Assembly (NCBI RefSeq): GCF_020166335.1
Contig: NZ_JAIUJR010000001.1
Location: forward strand, 372,001-436,000
Reading direction: 5' to 3'
DNA length: 64,000 nt
Source: Winogradskyella alexanderae
GTDB taxonomy: Bacteria > Bacteroidota > Bacteroidia > Flavobacteriales > Flavobacteriaceae
Positions 9,349-17,742 of the stretch are shown here, piece by piece. The notes under the pieces are model-generated. The model was not told the origin of the DNA, made no database searches, and saw only the letters and a program-made list of their open reading frames with translations. The position numbers and the translations under genes are program-made. Each line of letters opens with the position of its first letter. Positions within the stretch are counted from its first letter, which is position 1.

Positions 9349-9356
9349 TACATTTG
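9349..9356 (+). promoter_or_regulatory. Putative -7 element upstream of the OmpH-like gene
   Basis: TACATTTG fits TAnnTTTG and lies 25 bp before the start codon at 9382, inside a very AT-rich 196-bp intergenic stretch (9186-9381) that otherwise shows nothing. No clean TTG is found 17-23 bp upstream, so the -33 element is weak. Confidence 0.5.
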
Positions 9357-9381
9357 CAAAAATTAAATTGAAATCAATATC

Positions 9382-9909
9382 ATGAAAAAACTAATAACGA
9401 TTTGTATCATAGCGCTAACGTTTTCATCCTGTCAAGAACAACAAAAAATTGCTTTTGTGGATAATACCAAGGTTGTGAATGATTATCAAAAGAAAAAAGA
9501 CTTTGAAGAAAAGTTCAAAATCAAAATTGAAAATTTCAATAAAAAAGCAGACAGCTTACAGAAAGCAATTCAATTAGAAGCACAAATGTTTCAGTCTCGT
9601 GCAACAAAGATGAGTCAAAGTAAGGCAGAAGAAGAGTACAACGCGCTTGTGCAAAAAAAACAAATGCAAGATTATCAACTTAATAATGAGGAGAAACTAT
9701 TACAAGCTGAAGGCCAAAAAGAAATAGATACCCTTGTTAAGCAGGTAAAAGCATTTATAAAAGACTATGGAAAACAGAATGGTTACACATTTATTTTAGG
9801 TGCGAATGAAGCTGGAAGTGTATTATATGGTGCTGATAAACAGGATATTACGGAAGAAATCCTAACCATGCTTAATGGTGTAGGATCTAAGTCTGAAGAC
9901 AAAGAGTAA
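9382..9909 (+). CDS. OmpH/Skp-family periplasmic chaperone-like lipoprotein
   Basis: 175 residues with an N-terminal signal ending in the lipobox FSSC (Cys17), so probably an envelope lipoprotein. The mature part begins with the Skp/OmpH strand KIAFVDNTKVVNDY, continues as a long charged helical hairpin (about 40-125), and ends with the C-terminal strand YTFILGANEAGSVLYG, the usual OmpH-family layout. Skp-like proteins hold unfolded outer membrane proteins in the periplasm. Lipidation is not seen in E. coli Skp but occurs in Bacteroidota homologues. The gene is monocistronic, with its own -7 element and a terminator directly after it. Confidence 0.82.
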   Translation: MKKLITICIIALTFSSCQEQQKIAFVDNTKVVNDYQKKKDFEEKFKIKIENFNKKADSLQKAIQLEAQMFQSRATKMSQSKAEEEYNALVQKKQMQDYQLNNEEKLLQAEGQKEIDTLVKQVKAFIKDYGKQNGYTFILGANEAGSVLYGADKQDITEEILTMLNGVGSKSEDKE

Positions 9910-9926
9910 TTAGTATAAAAATCAAT

Positions 9927-9954
9927 AAAGCCAGGCTTATGCTTGGCTTTTTTT
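9927..9954. terminator. Bidirectional intrinsic terminator between ompH-like gene and holB
   Basis: The arms AAAGCCAGGC (9927-9936) and GCTTGGCTTT (9941-9950) form a 10-bp stem with one G-T wobble and a 4-base loop. A T tract follows on the plus strand and an A/T tract precedes it for the minus strand. The holB stop codon (9937-9939) lies in the loop, so one element serves both converging genes. Confidence 0.82.
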
Positions 9955-11094
9955 ATGTAGTAATCGCGTCAGTTTAATTGATAAATCTGTCAGAATAATT
10001 TTAGAATTACCATTTCTTTCAATATGGTATACAGCTTCTTGAAGTTCGTGTGAAATCTCCATTATATTGTTGTCATGAACAAACGGCGCAAATTTTTCAA
10101 GTTTAAAATTTTCTGACTTGGGTTCTAAATATACTAATTGGTTAGCCTTATAATTCAGCAATAATGCTTGTCTAAAATAATTTAAGCAAAAGTTTAAAAA
10201 TTTCTTTTGTGTTTCCCTGCCTGTTTTAGCAATTTCCTCGGACCATAAAATTAAATCATGTATAGCACCTTTATTACCCTTCGCTTTAAATGCAGATCTA
10301 ACCCAAGCAACAAACCATTTTTCAAACTGTATGTCTTCACTGTCTTGATAAATAAGATCACAGGCCTTGTTGTAATTTCCATTAGATTGGTGTGCAATTT
10401 TTGAGGCAATTGATTTTTCAATGTGGTAATTTTTTACCAAAGCTTCTGCTATAACTTCTTCGGATAAAAGTGGAAAATGTAAAACTTGGCAACGCGACCT
10501 AATGGTATTTATAATTTGTTCTTCATCTTCAGCAATAAGAATAAAAACTGTTTTTTCCGGAGGCTCCTCAATAAGCTTTAATAATTTGTTTGCACAGGGC
10601 GTATTCATTTTTTCGGCCATCCAAATTATCATAACTTTGTACCCGCCTTCATAAGATTTCAGGGAAAGAGATTTCACAATTTCATGTGCCTCGTCTACAC
10701 CAATTTGTCCTTGTTTATTGTCAACCCCAAGCAGTTTATACCAATCAAACAAATTTCCGTAAGGCTGTTGTTCTAATAATTGGCGCCACTCTTCGAGGTA
10801 AAAATTAGAAACAGGCTTACTTTTTACCTTATTACTTGTCGTTACAGGAAAAGCGAAATGAAGGTCAGGATGAGAAAAGTTTTTAAACTTTAAATTACAT
10901 GACTCGTTACCACCTGAATTTTCTTCGTTTACATTATTACATAATAGATATTGGGCATAGGCCAGTGCCATAGGCAAAGTACCGCACCCTTCTGGCCCTA
11001 CAAATAACTGAGCATGAGCAATTCTGCCCTTGTCAACACTTGTGGTGAGATGGTTTTTGATATGTTTTTGACCTAAGACTTCCGAAAAAAGCAT
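9937..11094 (-). CDS. holB: DNA polymerase III subunit delta'
   Basis: Clamp-loader AAA+ subunit (385 residues). It starts MLFSEVLGQKHIKNHL and holds the pocket motif AHAQLFVGPEGCGTLPMA. The Walker A lysine and threonine are absent (G-C-G-T-L), fitting delta' which does not hydrolyse ATP. NTPCANKLLKLIEEPPE resembles the sensor region, and SRCQVLHFP is the conserved SRC motif of clamp loaders. Two Cys (CNNV and SCNLKF near 52-66) remain of the zinc module. TAGTTTTG just upstream (11106-11099, minus) fits a -7 element and would imply a very short leader. It converges on the ompH-like gene. Confidence 0.9.
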   Translation of the reverse strand: MLFSEVLGQKHIKNHLTTSVDKGRIAHAQLFVGPEGCGTLPMALAYAQYLLCNNVNEENSGGNESCNLKFKNFSHPDLHFAFPVTTSNKVKSKPVSNFYLEEWRQLLEQQPYGNLFDWYKLLGVDNKQGQIGVDEAHEIVKSLSLKSYEGGYKVMIIWMAEKMNTPCANKLLKLIEEPPEKTVFILIAEDEEQIINTIRSRCQVLHFPLLSEEVIAEALVKNYHIEKSIASKIAHQSNGNYNKACDLIYQDSEDIQFEKWFVAWVRSAFKAKGNKGAIHDLILWSEEIAKTGRETQKKFLNFCLNYFRQALLLNYKANQLVYLEPKSENFKLEKFAPFVHDNNIMEISHELQEAVYHIERNGNSKIILTDLSIKLTRLLHKKSQA

Positions 11095-11145
11095 AGCGCA
11101 AAACTATGTAATTTTTTGTTGTTTATTGCCTTATTAATATTCATC

Positions 11146-11176
11146 TTGCCAAATGCACTTTATGCACTTATATTTG
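11146..11176 (+). promoter_or_regulatory. Bacteroidota-type promoter of pgk
   Basis: TTG at 11146-11148, a 20-bp spacer and TATATTTG at 11169-11176 match the consensus. The pgk ATG at 11195 is 18 bp downstream of the -7 element, giving a short leader. Confidence 0.72.
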
Positions 11177-11194
11177 TCACTTAAATAAGAAGAA

Positions 11195-12382
11195 ATGAAG
11201 ACATTAAACGATTTTAATTTTAAAGATAAAAGAGCACTAGTTAGAGTTGATTTTAACGTACCTCTTAATGACAATTTTGAAGTTACAGATGCAACTAGAA
11301 TTGTATCAGCTAAACCCACAATTATTAAGATATTAGAGGATGGTGGTAGTTGCGTTTTAATGTCTCATTTAGGAAGGCCAAAAGGCGTACAAGACGAGTT
11401 TTCTTTGAGGCATATTATATCTAAAATAGAGGACATCCTGGGTGTTGAGGTAAAGTTTGTGGGCGACTGTGTCGGAGAGGAGGCAACCGAAAAAGCCAAT
11501 GGTTTAGAACCAGGAGAAATACTCTTATTGGAGAACCTGCGCTTTCACGACGAAGAGAAACAAGGCGATGTAGATTTTGCAAAACAGTTATCTCAACTTG
11601 GTGATATATATGTAAATGACGCTTTTGGTACAGCCCATAGAGCACATGCATCAACGACTATAGTTGCCCAATTTTTTCCAGAAGCCAAATGCTTTGGACA
11701 TCTTTTAGCAAAAGAAATTGAGAGCATTAAAAAAGTATTGGAGGATGGAGAAAAACCGGTGCTTGCTGTATTAGGAGGCGCTAAAGTCTCTTCAAAAATA
11801 ACGGTGATTGAAAATATATTAGACAAGGTAGACCACCTTATTATTGGAGGAGGTATGACATTTACCTTTATTAAAGCTCAGGGCGGAAATATCGGAGATT
11901 CCATTTGTGAAGACGACAAAATGGAACTTGCTTTAGATATTCTGAGGCAAGCTGAAGCAAAAGGTGTAAAAATTCATTTGCCTGTGGATGTTGTGGCGGC
12001 TGATAGCTTTAGCAATGAAGCGGCTACTCAAGTAGTGGACGTTAATCAAATCCCTGAGGGATGGCAAGGTTTGGATGCGGGGCCAAAGTCCTTAGAAATC
12101 TTTGATCAAGTGGTTAATAATTGCAAAACCATTCTTTGGAATGGGCCATTAGGAGTTTTTGAAATGGAAACCTTTTCAAAGGGTACAATTGCACTAGGTG
12201 ACTCTATCGCAAATTCTACTAGAAATGGCGCATTTTCTTTAGTTGGAGGGGGAGATTCAGTTGCTGCGGTTAAGCAGTTTGGGTTTGAAGATAAAGTGAG
12301 CTATGTAAGTACTGGAGGTGGCGCAATGTTAGAATCTCTTGAGGGCAAAACGCTTCCTGGAATTGCGGCCATTTTAGATTAA
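11195..12382 (+). CDS. pgk: Phosphoglycerate kinase
   Basis: Glycolytic enzyme making ATP and 3-phosphoglycerate from 1,3-bisphosphoglycerate and ADP. The length of 395 residues is standard. Visible motifs are RVDFNVPL near residue 17, the substrate-binding [21 protein letters not shown], the hinge-region GGAKVSSKI, the nucleotide-binding NGPLGVFE, and the C-terminal GGGDSVAAV and STGGGAMLE loops. All expected catalytic segments are intact. It is expressed from its own promoter and followed after 59 bp by the MltD-like gene. Confidence 0.98.
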   Translation: MKTLNDFNFKDKRALVRVDFNVPLNDNFEVTDATRIVSAKPTIIKILEDGGSCVLMSHLGRPKGVQDEFSLRHIISKIEDILGVEVKFVGDCVGEEATEKANGLEPGEILLLENLRFHDEEKQGDVDFAKQLSQLGDIYVNDAFGTAHRAHASTTIVAQFFPEAKCFGHLLAKEIESIKKVLEDGEKPVLAVLGGAKVSSKITVIENILDKVDHLIIGGGMTFTFIKAQGGNIGDSICEDDKMELALDILRQAEAKGVKIHLPVDVVAADSFSNEAATQVVDVNQIPEGWQGLDAGPKSLEIFDQVVNNCKTILWNGPLGVFEMETFSKGTIALGDSIANSTRNGAFSLVGGGDSVAAVKQFGFEDKVSYVSTGGGAMLESLEGKTLPGIAAILD

Positions 12383-12410
12383 GATTTAAATACTATATTT
12401 AATTCGAAAA

Positions 12411-12426
12411 GCGTTTACATAAACGC
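12411..12426. repeat. Short palindrome between pgk and the MltD-like gene
   Basis: GCGTTTACATAAACGC is an inverted repeat with 6-7-bp arms, 15 bp before the next start codon. It lacks a following T tract, so it is not a convincing terminator; it may be an operator or a leader hairpin. The significance is uncertain. Confidence 0.35.
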
Positions 12427-12441
12427 CGTTACGGATTATCC

Positions 12442-13995
12442 ATGAATTTTAGGACCACACTTCTCGGTTTAATTTGTTGCTTAGCACAGTTGTGTGTTTC
12501 GCAAAACGATACTATTGTTGGTAGTAGAAATACGCCAATTAAGGTTGGAGATTCCATTATTGACGGAAGACCAATTAGCACGGAAAATAAAATTCCCATA
12601 GAAAAAGATTCTTTTGGCATTAAGAGCTTACAAGATTTAGAAGAGGCAAAGGCATTAGATGCAAAATGGCTTGAAGAACTCTATAATAATACTTTATACG
12701 ATACTATATACAAGACTATTTCCGAGCTCACCTATGAACCTGTTGATTACCCAGAGCTTTCAACTGACACACTCAAAGCGAGACTAGAGCGACTCAATGC
12801 GCGAACACCGTTTAATGTAGAATACAACCCTTCGCTAGAAAGTGTGATAAAGCGCTTTCTTAAACAAAGAAGAAGTTCGCTTGAAAGGTTAATGGGTCTG
12901 AGCCACTTCTATTTTCCGATGTTCGAGGAGGAATTTGATAATTACAATATTCCTCTTGAAATGAAATATCTCGCCATTGTCGAGTCGGCTCTGAAACCAA
13001 GAGCTAGATCTAGGGTTGGCGCGACAGGTTTATGGCAGTTTATGTTTGCCACAGGAAAAGAGTACAAACTTGATGTCAGTAGCTATGTAGATGAACGTAG
13101 CGACCCAATCAAATCTACAACGGCAGCCGCACAATATTTGTCTAGGCTTTATAGAATCTTTGGCGATTGGGATTTAGCATTGGCTGCGTATAATTCTGGC
13201 CCGGGAAATGTTAATAAAGCAATTCGGCGCTCTGGAGGCTATAAAAATTATTGGAATATTAGGGCTAATTTACCACGAGAAACAGCGGGTTACGTACCTT
13301 CATTTTTAGCTACCATGTATATTTTTGAATATGCAGAAGAACATGGTTTTAAACCGGAAAGACCACCTTTTCAGCACATACAGACAGATACCATTCGTGT
13401 TAAAGAGATGATTAGCTTAGATCAAGTTTCTGAGGTAACAGGGGTTAATATTGAAGAGCTACAATTTCTTAATCCTTCTTACAAATTAGACATAATTCCA
13501 AAGATTGAAGGTAAAACCTATTATCTAAGACTACCTCGTGAGGCGGTCGGTATTTTTACTAGTAACGAGGAAAAAATTTATGCTTTTGCAAAGTCAGAAT
13601 TTGACAAACGCGAGAAACCTTTACCGCAATTATTTAATCAGGACACTAAAATTAGATATCGGGTAAAGAGTGGTGATTATTTAGGCAAAATAGCCAGACG
13701 TTATGGTGTTAGAGTTAGCCAAATAAAACGTTGGAACGGTTTAAGAACTAATAATCTTAGAATTGGCCAACGCTTAACCATATATCCAAGAAATCCTGTT
13801 GCTCCACCTCCCCAAAAAACTGGAAAAAAACCCGTAAAAATTGGAGAAAGAAAGACCTACAAGGTAAAAGAAGGTGACTCGCTTTGGAGTATAGCACAAA
13901 AATTTTCTGGAGTTTCAGTTCAAAATCTTAAAGATTGGAACGATATTAGTGGTAATAATCTCAAAATAGGAATGACACTCATTGTGTCAGAGTAG
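12442..13995 (+). CDS. mltD: MltD-like membrane-associated lytic transglycosylase with two LysM domains
   Basis: Cleaves the glycan strands of peptidoglycan to anhydromuropeptides. The 517-residue protein has an N-terminal signal peptide (about 1-21), an SLT domain (about 155-300) with the likely catalytic Glu181 in AIVESALKPRARS followed by GATGLWQFM, and the conserved AAYNSGPGNV. Two LysM modules follow, near 408-455 (starting YRVKSGDYLGKIA) and 471-517 (YKVKEGDSLWSIA), for peptidoglycan binding. The next gene, a DUF4837 lipoprotein, starts 22 bp downstream and is likely in the same operon. A lipobox is not clear. Confidence 0.93.
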   Translation: MNFRTTLLGLICCLAQLCVSQNDTIVGSRNTPIKVGDSIIDGRPISTENKIPIEKDSFGIKSLQDLEEAKALDAKWLEELYNNTLYDTIYKTISELTYEPVDYPELSTDTLKARLERLNARTPFNVEYNPSLESVIKRFLKQRRSSLERLMGLSHFYFPMFEEEFDNYNIPLEMKYLAIVESALKPRARSRVGATGLWQFMFATGKEYKLDVSSYVDERSDPIKSTTAAAQYLSRLYRIFGDWDLALAAYNSGPGNVNKAIRRSGGYKNYWNIRANLPRETAGYVPSFLATMYIFEYAEEHGFKPERPPFQHIQTDTIRVKEMISLDQVSEVTGVNIEELQFLNPSYKLDIIPKIEGKTYYLRLPREAVGIFTSNEEKIYAFAKSEFDKREKPLPQLFNQDTKIRYRVKSGDYLGKIARRYGVRVSQIKRWNGLRTNNLRIGQRLTIYPRNPVAPPPQKTGKKPVKIGERKTYKVKEGDSLWSIAQKFSGVSVQNLKDWNDISGNNLKIGMTLIVSE

Positions 13996-14017
13996 TAACC
14001 AACAAAATTCTTAAAAA

Positions 14018-14998
14018 ATGAGAGTCATATTTTCAATGCTTATTTGCCTTTTATTGTTCACATGTGGAAACGATTCCAAAAACGATAAAAAAGTTTATTT
14101 ACCTGCTTCAAATGGAAACTTAAACAGTATTTCTGTCGTAATAGACAACCAATTATGGGAAGGACGAGTTGGTGAAAATATTCGCAGTATTTTTGCGGCC
14201 CCTTTAAATGGACTTCCAGTAGACGAACCTTTATTTAAGATTCGTCAAATACCTCCACAAGTTTTTGACGGCTTCGCAACAAGAAGCAGAATAATTTTAA
14301 AGATTGAAAAGGAATACTTAGAAGCAACTACAAAGATTGTCGATGAAGCCTTCGCCAAACCGCAAACTGTTGCTGTTGTTGGCGGTAAGACGGACGACGA
14401 TATCATTAATCAATTAAAAGATAACAAAGACAAGATAATCGACGCATTTAATAAGGAGGAAGTAAAGGAAAAACAACGACGAATAAACCTTTCACTATTG
14501 CGTGATGAGAAAATGGAAGAAGCTCTAGGCTTTACGGTAGATATTCCTTCTGCATATCGAATTAGCAAGGCAACAGATGACTTTTTCTGGATTAGAAAGA
14601 ATATTAGCAATTCTAAAACTATGGAATTGATGTTTTATGAGGTACCACTTGAAACCATTTCAAAAGGTGATAGTGCAGTAGTAGATATTGTTAAAATGAG
14701 AGATAATATTACTAAAACAAAAATTCCAGGAGAAGAGGGTATTTATATGAAGGTCGAAGAAGCTTATGCGCCCTCATTGTTTAATACTATAATTGACAAT
14801 AAGCCAACCTATGAAGTTAGAAGTGTTTGGAGAATGAATGAATATCCTATGGCAGGACCCTTTATCACTTACATGATTGAAGATAAAATTAATAACAGAT
14901 ATTTAGTTGCAGACGGTTACGTATATGCGCCCTCTCTCAGTAAGCGCGATCTAGTTTTTGAACTGGAGTCTATCATTAAATCTGTAAAAATCAAATAA
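14018..14998 (+). CDS. DUF4837 family lipoprotein
   Basis: 326 residues with a lipoprotein signal (LLLFTCGND, Cys16), so probably anchored in the envelope. I recognise the Bacteroidota DUF4837 family, whose function is unknown. The body is mixed alpha/beta, with FTVDIPSAYRI and FFWIRKNI among typical conserved segments and a helical charged stretch near 130-165. It is the last gene after the lytic transglycosylase and ends at a strong terminator, so a supporting role in cell-wall metabolism is possible but not shown. Confidence 0.8.
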   Translation: MRVIFSMLICLLLFTCGNDSKNDKKVYLPASNGNLNSISVVIDNQLWEGRVGENIRSIFAAPLNGLPVDEPLFKIRQIPPQVFDGFATRSRIILKIEKEYLEATTKIVDEAFAKPQTVAVVGGKTDDDIINQLKDNKDKIIDAFNKEEVKEKQRRINLSLLRDEKMEEALGFTVDIPSAYRISKATDDFFWIRKNISNSKTMELMFYEVPLETISKGDSAVVDIVKMRDNITKTKIPGEEGIYMKVEEAYAPSLFNTIIDNKPTYEVRSVWRMNEYPMAGPFITYMIEDKINNRYLVADGYVYAPSLSKRDLVFELESIIKSVKIK

Positions 14999-15000
14999 TA

Positions 15001-15032
15001 AAAAAAGCCAGCGTTTACTGCTGGCTTTTTTT
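15001..15032. terminator. Bidirectional terminator between DUF4837 gene and tatA
   Basis: The arms AAAAAAGCCAGC (15001-15012) and GCTGGCTTTTTT (15020-15031) form a perfect 12-bp stem with a 7-base loop, with an A tract on one side and a T tract on the other. It can stop transcription from both convergent genes. Confidence 0.9.
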
Positions 15033-15051
15033 ATTTATTGCTGTTAATCTC

Positions 15052-15240
15052 TTATTCTTTTTCGTCCTTTGCAGATTCATCCTTACTTGCATCTTTGAAT
15101 TCTTTTAATCCACTACCAAGACCTCTCATTAGTTCCGGGATTTTTCTTCCACCAAAGAGGATTAAAATTACTACTGCTATCAGTACAACCTGAGGCCAAC
15201 CAATTGCTAATGGTATTGTAACAAAACTCATAATTTTCAA
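15052..15240 (-). CDS. tatA: Twin-arginine translocase subunit TatA
   Basis: Small pore-forming subunit of the Tat system that exports folded proteins. The 62-residue protein has one N-terminal transmembrane helix (about 12-30), the conserved FGGRKIPELMRGLGSG amphipathic-helix segment with the FG hinge, and a charged tail. The start is at 15240 or three codons later at 15231 (MSFVT); both leave the helix intact. TAACTTTG (15257-15250, minus) could be its -7 element. It lies back to back with the M23 peptidase gene. tatC is not in the window. Confidence 0.93.
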   Translation of the reverse strand: MKIMSFVTIPLAIGWPQVVLIAVVILILFGGRKIPELMRGLGSGLKEFKDASKDESAKDEKE

Positions 15241-15344
15241 TTTAGATTACAAAGTTAATAATTAAACTTAAAAAACCACGTTGTTTGTCTAACTTTAGCA
15301 CCAAGCAGAGTTTACGTTTAAGTATTTTGATTAATTTTGATTTA

Positions 15345-16214
15345 ATGGCAAAAAAGAAAAAAAAAGAAAGGAAATTTGCTAAAAAATTACTTCATCAATA
15401 TCGGTTAGTAATTTTAAACGAAGACACTTTTGAAGAGCGTTTTGCTTTAAAACTTTCTAGATTAAACGTGTTTGTTTTAACTTCAATTTCGGCCATAGTA
15501 TTGGTTTTCCTTACAACGCTTCTTATTGCTTTTACACCTTTAAGAGAATATATTCCCGGATACTCTTCTGCGAAATTAAAAAGGCAAGCTTCTTTTTTAA
15601 ATTATAAGACAGATTCTTTGGTTAGAGAATTAGAGCTAAATAAACAGTACTATGCCTCAATTAGAAAAGTTTTGACAGGAGATATTTCTTCTGTGAATTT
15701 TAATCGAGATTCTATAATGGCGCTTGCGAAAAATGATATTGAAATTCTTGAAGTAGAAAAAAATAGAGAAGATTCCATGTTAAGAGCTAAAGTTGAGAAA
15801 GAAGATAAATACAACTTGTTCGAATCTTCCATAGATCCGTCAAATTTTGTGTTGTTTCCACCTGTTAATGGGACAATATCCGAGGGTTATAATGTTGAAG
15901 AAAAGCATTTTGCAGTAGACGTTGTCGTTGCAAACAATACCCCTGTTAAGGCTGTTGCAGATGGTACAATTGTGTTCGCTGAGTGGACTGTAGAAACGGG
16001 TTATGTTGTAATCATGAAACACAATCAAGAACTGATCTCGGTTTACAAACACAATTCGGCCATAACAAAAGCACAGGGTGACTTAGTCAAAGCAGGTGAG
16101 GTTATTGCCATGTCTGGAAATACGGGGGAGTTAAGCACGGGACCACATCTTCATTTTGAATTATGGAGTAAAGGCTATCCCGTTAATCCAACTAATTTTA
16201 TTGATTTTCAGTAA
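15345..16214 (+). CDS. M23 family (LytM-type) peptidase, membrane anchored
   Basis: Predicted zinc endopeptidase acting on peptidoglycan cross-bridges or a regulator of such enzymes. I prefer the ATG at 15345 (MAKKKKKERK), which gives 289 residues, over an in-frame TTG at 15285. A basic cytoplasmic segment precedes one transmembrane helix (about 45-70), then a coiled region, then the M23 domain. The ligands are intact: KHFAVDVV supplies His and Asp, and PHLHFELW gives the HxH pair. The stop overlaps the next start (TAATG), so it is coupled to the GH3-type gene. Confidence 0.9.
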   Translation: MAKKKKKERKFAKKLLHQYRLVILNEDTFEERFALKLSRLNVFVLTSISAIVLVFLTTLLIAFTPLREYIPGYSSAKLKRQASFLNYKTDSLVRELELNKQYYASIRKVLTGDISSVNFNRDSIMALAKNDIEILEVEKNREDSMLRAKVEKEDKYNLFESSIDPSNFVLFPPVNGTISEGYNVEEKHFAVDVVVANNTPVKAVADGTIVFAEWTVETGYVVIMKHNQELISVYKHNSAITKAQGDLVKAGEVIAMSGNTGELSTGPHLHFELWSKGYPVNPTNFIDFQ

Positions 16215-17716
16215 TGCCGTCATTAAAAGCAAAACTCTCTAAACTATTTGCAAAAATAATTGCAAGGCGAATACAAAAATGGGCAAATAAACCAATAGAA
16301 ACCCAAGAAAATGTACTAAGACACTTAATATATAATGCTAAAAATACTGCGTTCGGAAAAGATCACGAGTTTCATTCTATCAAGTCATACGAAGAATTTA
16401 AGACTTTAGTCCCTGTAAGAGATTACGAGGCTTTAAGGCCTTATGTAGATAGGGTTGTAAACGGCGAAGAAGACATTCTCTGGAGGGGGAAACCATTGTA
16501 TTTTGCAAAAACATCAGGTACTACTTCTGGCTCAAAATACATTCCTATTACTAAACAAAGTATGCCAACCCATGTTAAAGCGGCCAGAAATGCCATTTTA
16601 ATGTATATCAATGAGACTGGAAATATTGATTTTGTTGATGGAAAAATGATATTCCTTCAAGGTAGCCCTGTGCTGGAAGAGAAGAACGGGATTAAATTAG
16701 GGAGACTTTCAGGAATTGTAGCGCATTATGTTCCAAAGTATCTTCAAAAAAACAGAATGCCTTCTCTTGAAACCAATTGTATTGAAGATTGGGAAACTAA
16801 AGTTGATGCCATTGTTGACGAAACTGTAAATGAAGACATGACTGTTATTTCAGGAATTCCGTCTTGGGTACAAATGTATTTTGAGAAACTAATTGAAAAA
16901 ACCGATAAAAAGGTTGGTGAGGTTTTTAAGAATTTTAATTTATTCATCTTTGGTGGTGTTAATTACGAGCCTTATCGCGCTAAGTTCGAAAATCTTATCG
17001 GAAAAAGGGTTGATAGTATAGAATTGTATCCGGCAAGCGAGGGTTTTTTTGCCTTTCAGGACAAACAGTCTGAAAAAGGTATGTTGCTTCAACTCAATTC
17101 AGGAATATTTTATGAGTTTATAGAAGCTGATAAATTTTTTGAAGATAATCCCGAAAGAATTACAATAAAAGATGTAAAGCTTGGTATAAATTATGTAATG
17201 ATAATTTCAACATCTGCAGGCTTGTGGGCCTATAATATTGGAGACACTGTTGAGTTTACTTCATTAAAACCATATCGTGTAATAGTAAGCGGAAGAATAA
17301 AACACTTTATTTCTGCTTTTGGTGAGCATGTAATTGGCAAAGAAGTTGAACAAGCGCTGAAGGACGCGATTGAAAATACTGAAGTTTCAGTTAATGAGTT
17401 TACCGTTGCGCCACAAATTAATCCAGAGAAGGGCCTTCCATATCACGAATGGTTTATAGAATTTGAAAATGAACCCGCTAATCAAATAGCATTTATTAAT
17501 ACTTTGGATAAATCCTTACAACAACAAAATAGCTATTATTTCGATTTAATAGACGGAAAGGTGCTAACGCAATTAAAGCTTACGAAAGTCAAGAAAGACG
17601 GTTTCCAGACTTATATGAAATCCATTGGAAAACTAGGAGGACAGAATAAAATACCAAGATTGTCTAATGACCGTAAGATAGCACAAAAATTGTATGAGCT
17701 GCAATTAACCAAATAA
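16214..17716 (+). CDS. GH3-type acyl-adenylating enzyme
   Basis: A 500-residue member of the GH3 auxin-responsive-promoter family in the ANL adenylate-forming superfamily. The phosphate-binding loop reads TSGTTSGSKYIPIT near residues 98-111, and the acyl/adenylate-contacting LYPASEGFFAFQ and IGDTVEFT with GRIKHFISAFGEH match the family. Plant GH3 enzymes join amino acids to acyl acids. The bacterial substrate is unknown and I do not assign one. The start codon overlaps the M23 peptidase stop, and this pairing suggests an envelope-linked role. Confidence 0.82.
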   Translation: MPSLKAKLSKLFAKIIARRIQKWANKPIETQENVLRHLIYNAKNTAFGKDHEFHSIKSYEEFKTLVPVRDYEALRPYVDRVVNGEEDILWRGKPLYFAKTSGTTSGSKYIPITKQSMPTHVKAARNAILMYINETGNIDFVDGKMIFLQGSPVLEEKNGIKLGRLSGIVAHYVPKYLQKNRMPSLETNCIEDWETKVDAIVDETVNEDMTVISGIPSWVQMYFEKLIEKTDKKVGEVFKNFNLFIFGGVNYEPYRAKFENLIGKRVDSIELYPASEGFFAFQDKQSEKGMLLQLNSGIFYEFIEADKFFEDNPERITIKDVKLGINYVMIISTSAGLWAYNIGDTVEFTSLKPYRVIVSGRIKHFISAFGEHVIGKEVEQALKDAIENTEVSVNEFTVAPQINPEKGLPYHEWFIEFENEPANQIAFINTLDKSLQQQNSYYFDLIDGKVLTQLKLTKVKKDGFQTYMKSIGKLGGQNKIPRLSNDRKIAQKLYELQLTK

Positions 17717-17718
17717 TC

Positions 17719-17726
17719 TATATTTG
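17719..17726 (+). promoter_or_regulatory. Putative -7 element before the DUF6909 gene
   Basis: TATATTTG overlaps the stop region of the GH3-type gene and lies 17 bp before the next start. A TTG at the right distance is missing (nearest is 29 bp upstream), so the promoter may be weak. Confidence 0.4.
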
Positions 17727-17742
17727 CAGGTTAAAATAGATA

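Noticed and set aside
9937-11094. Broken Walker A in HolB as a sign of pseudogenisation
   Set aside because: The delta' subunit normally lacks a working ATP site; the frame is full length and otherwise conserved.
12411-12426. Palindrome after pgk as a terminator
   Set aside because: The stem is short, the loop is tiny and no T tract follows.
15285-15344. Upstream TTG start for the M23 peptidase
   Set aside because: The added 20 residues are unlike the family, whose members start with a basic MAKKKK-type segment; the ATG at 15345 is better.
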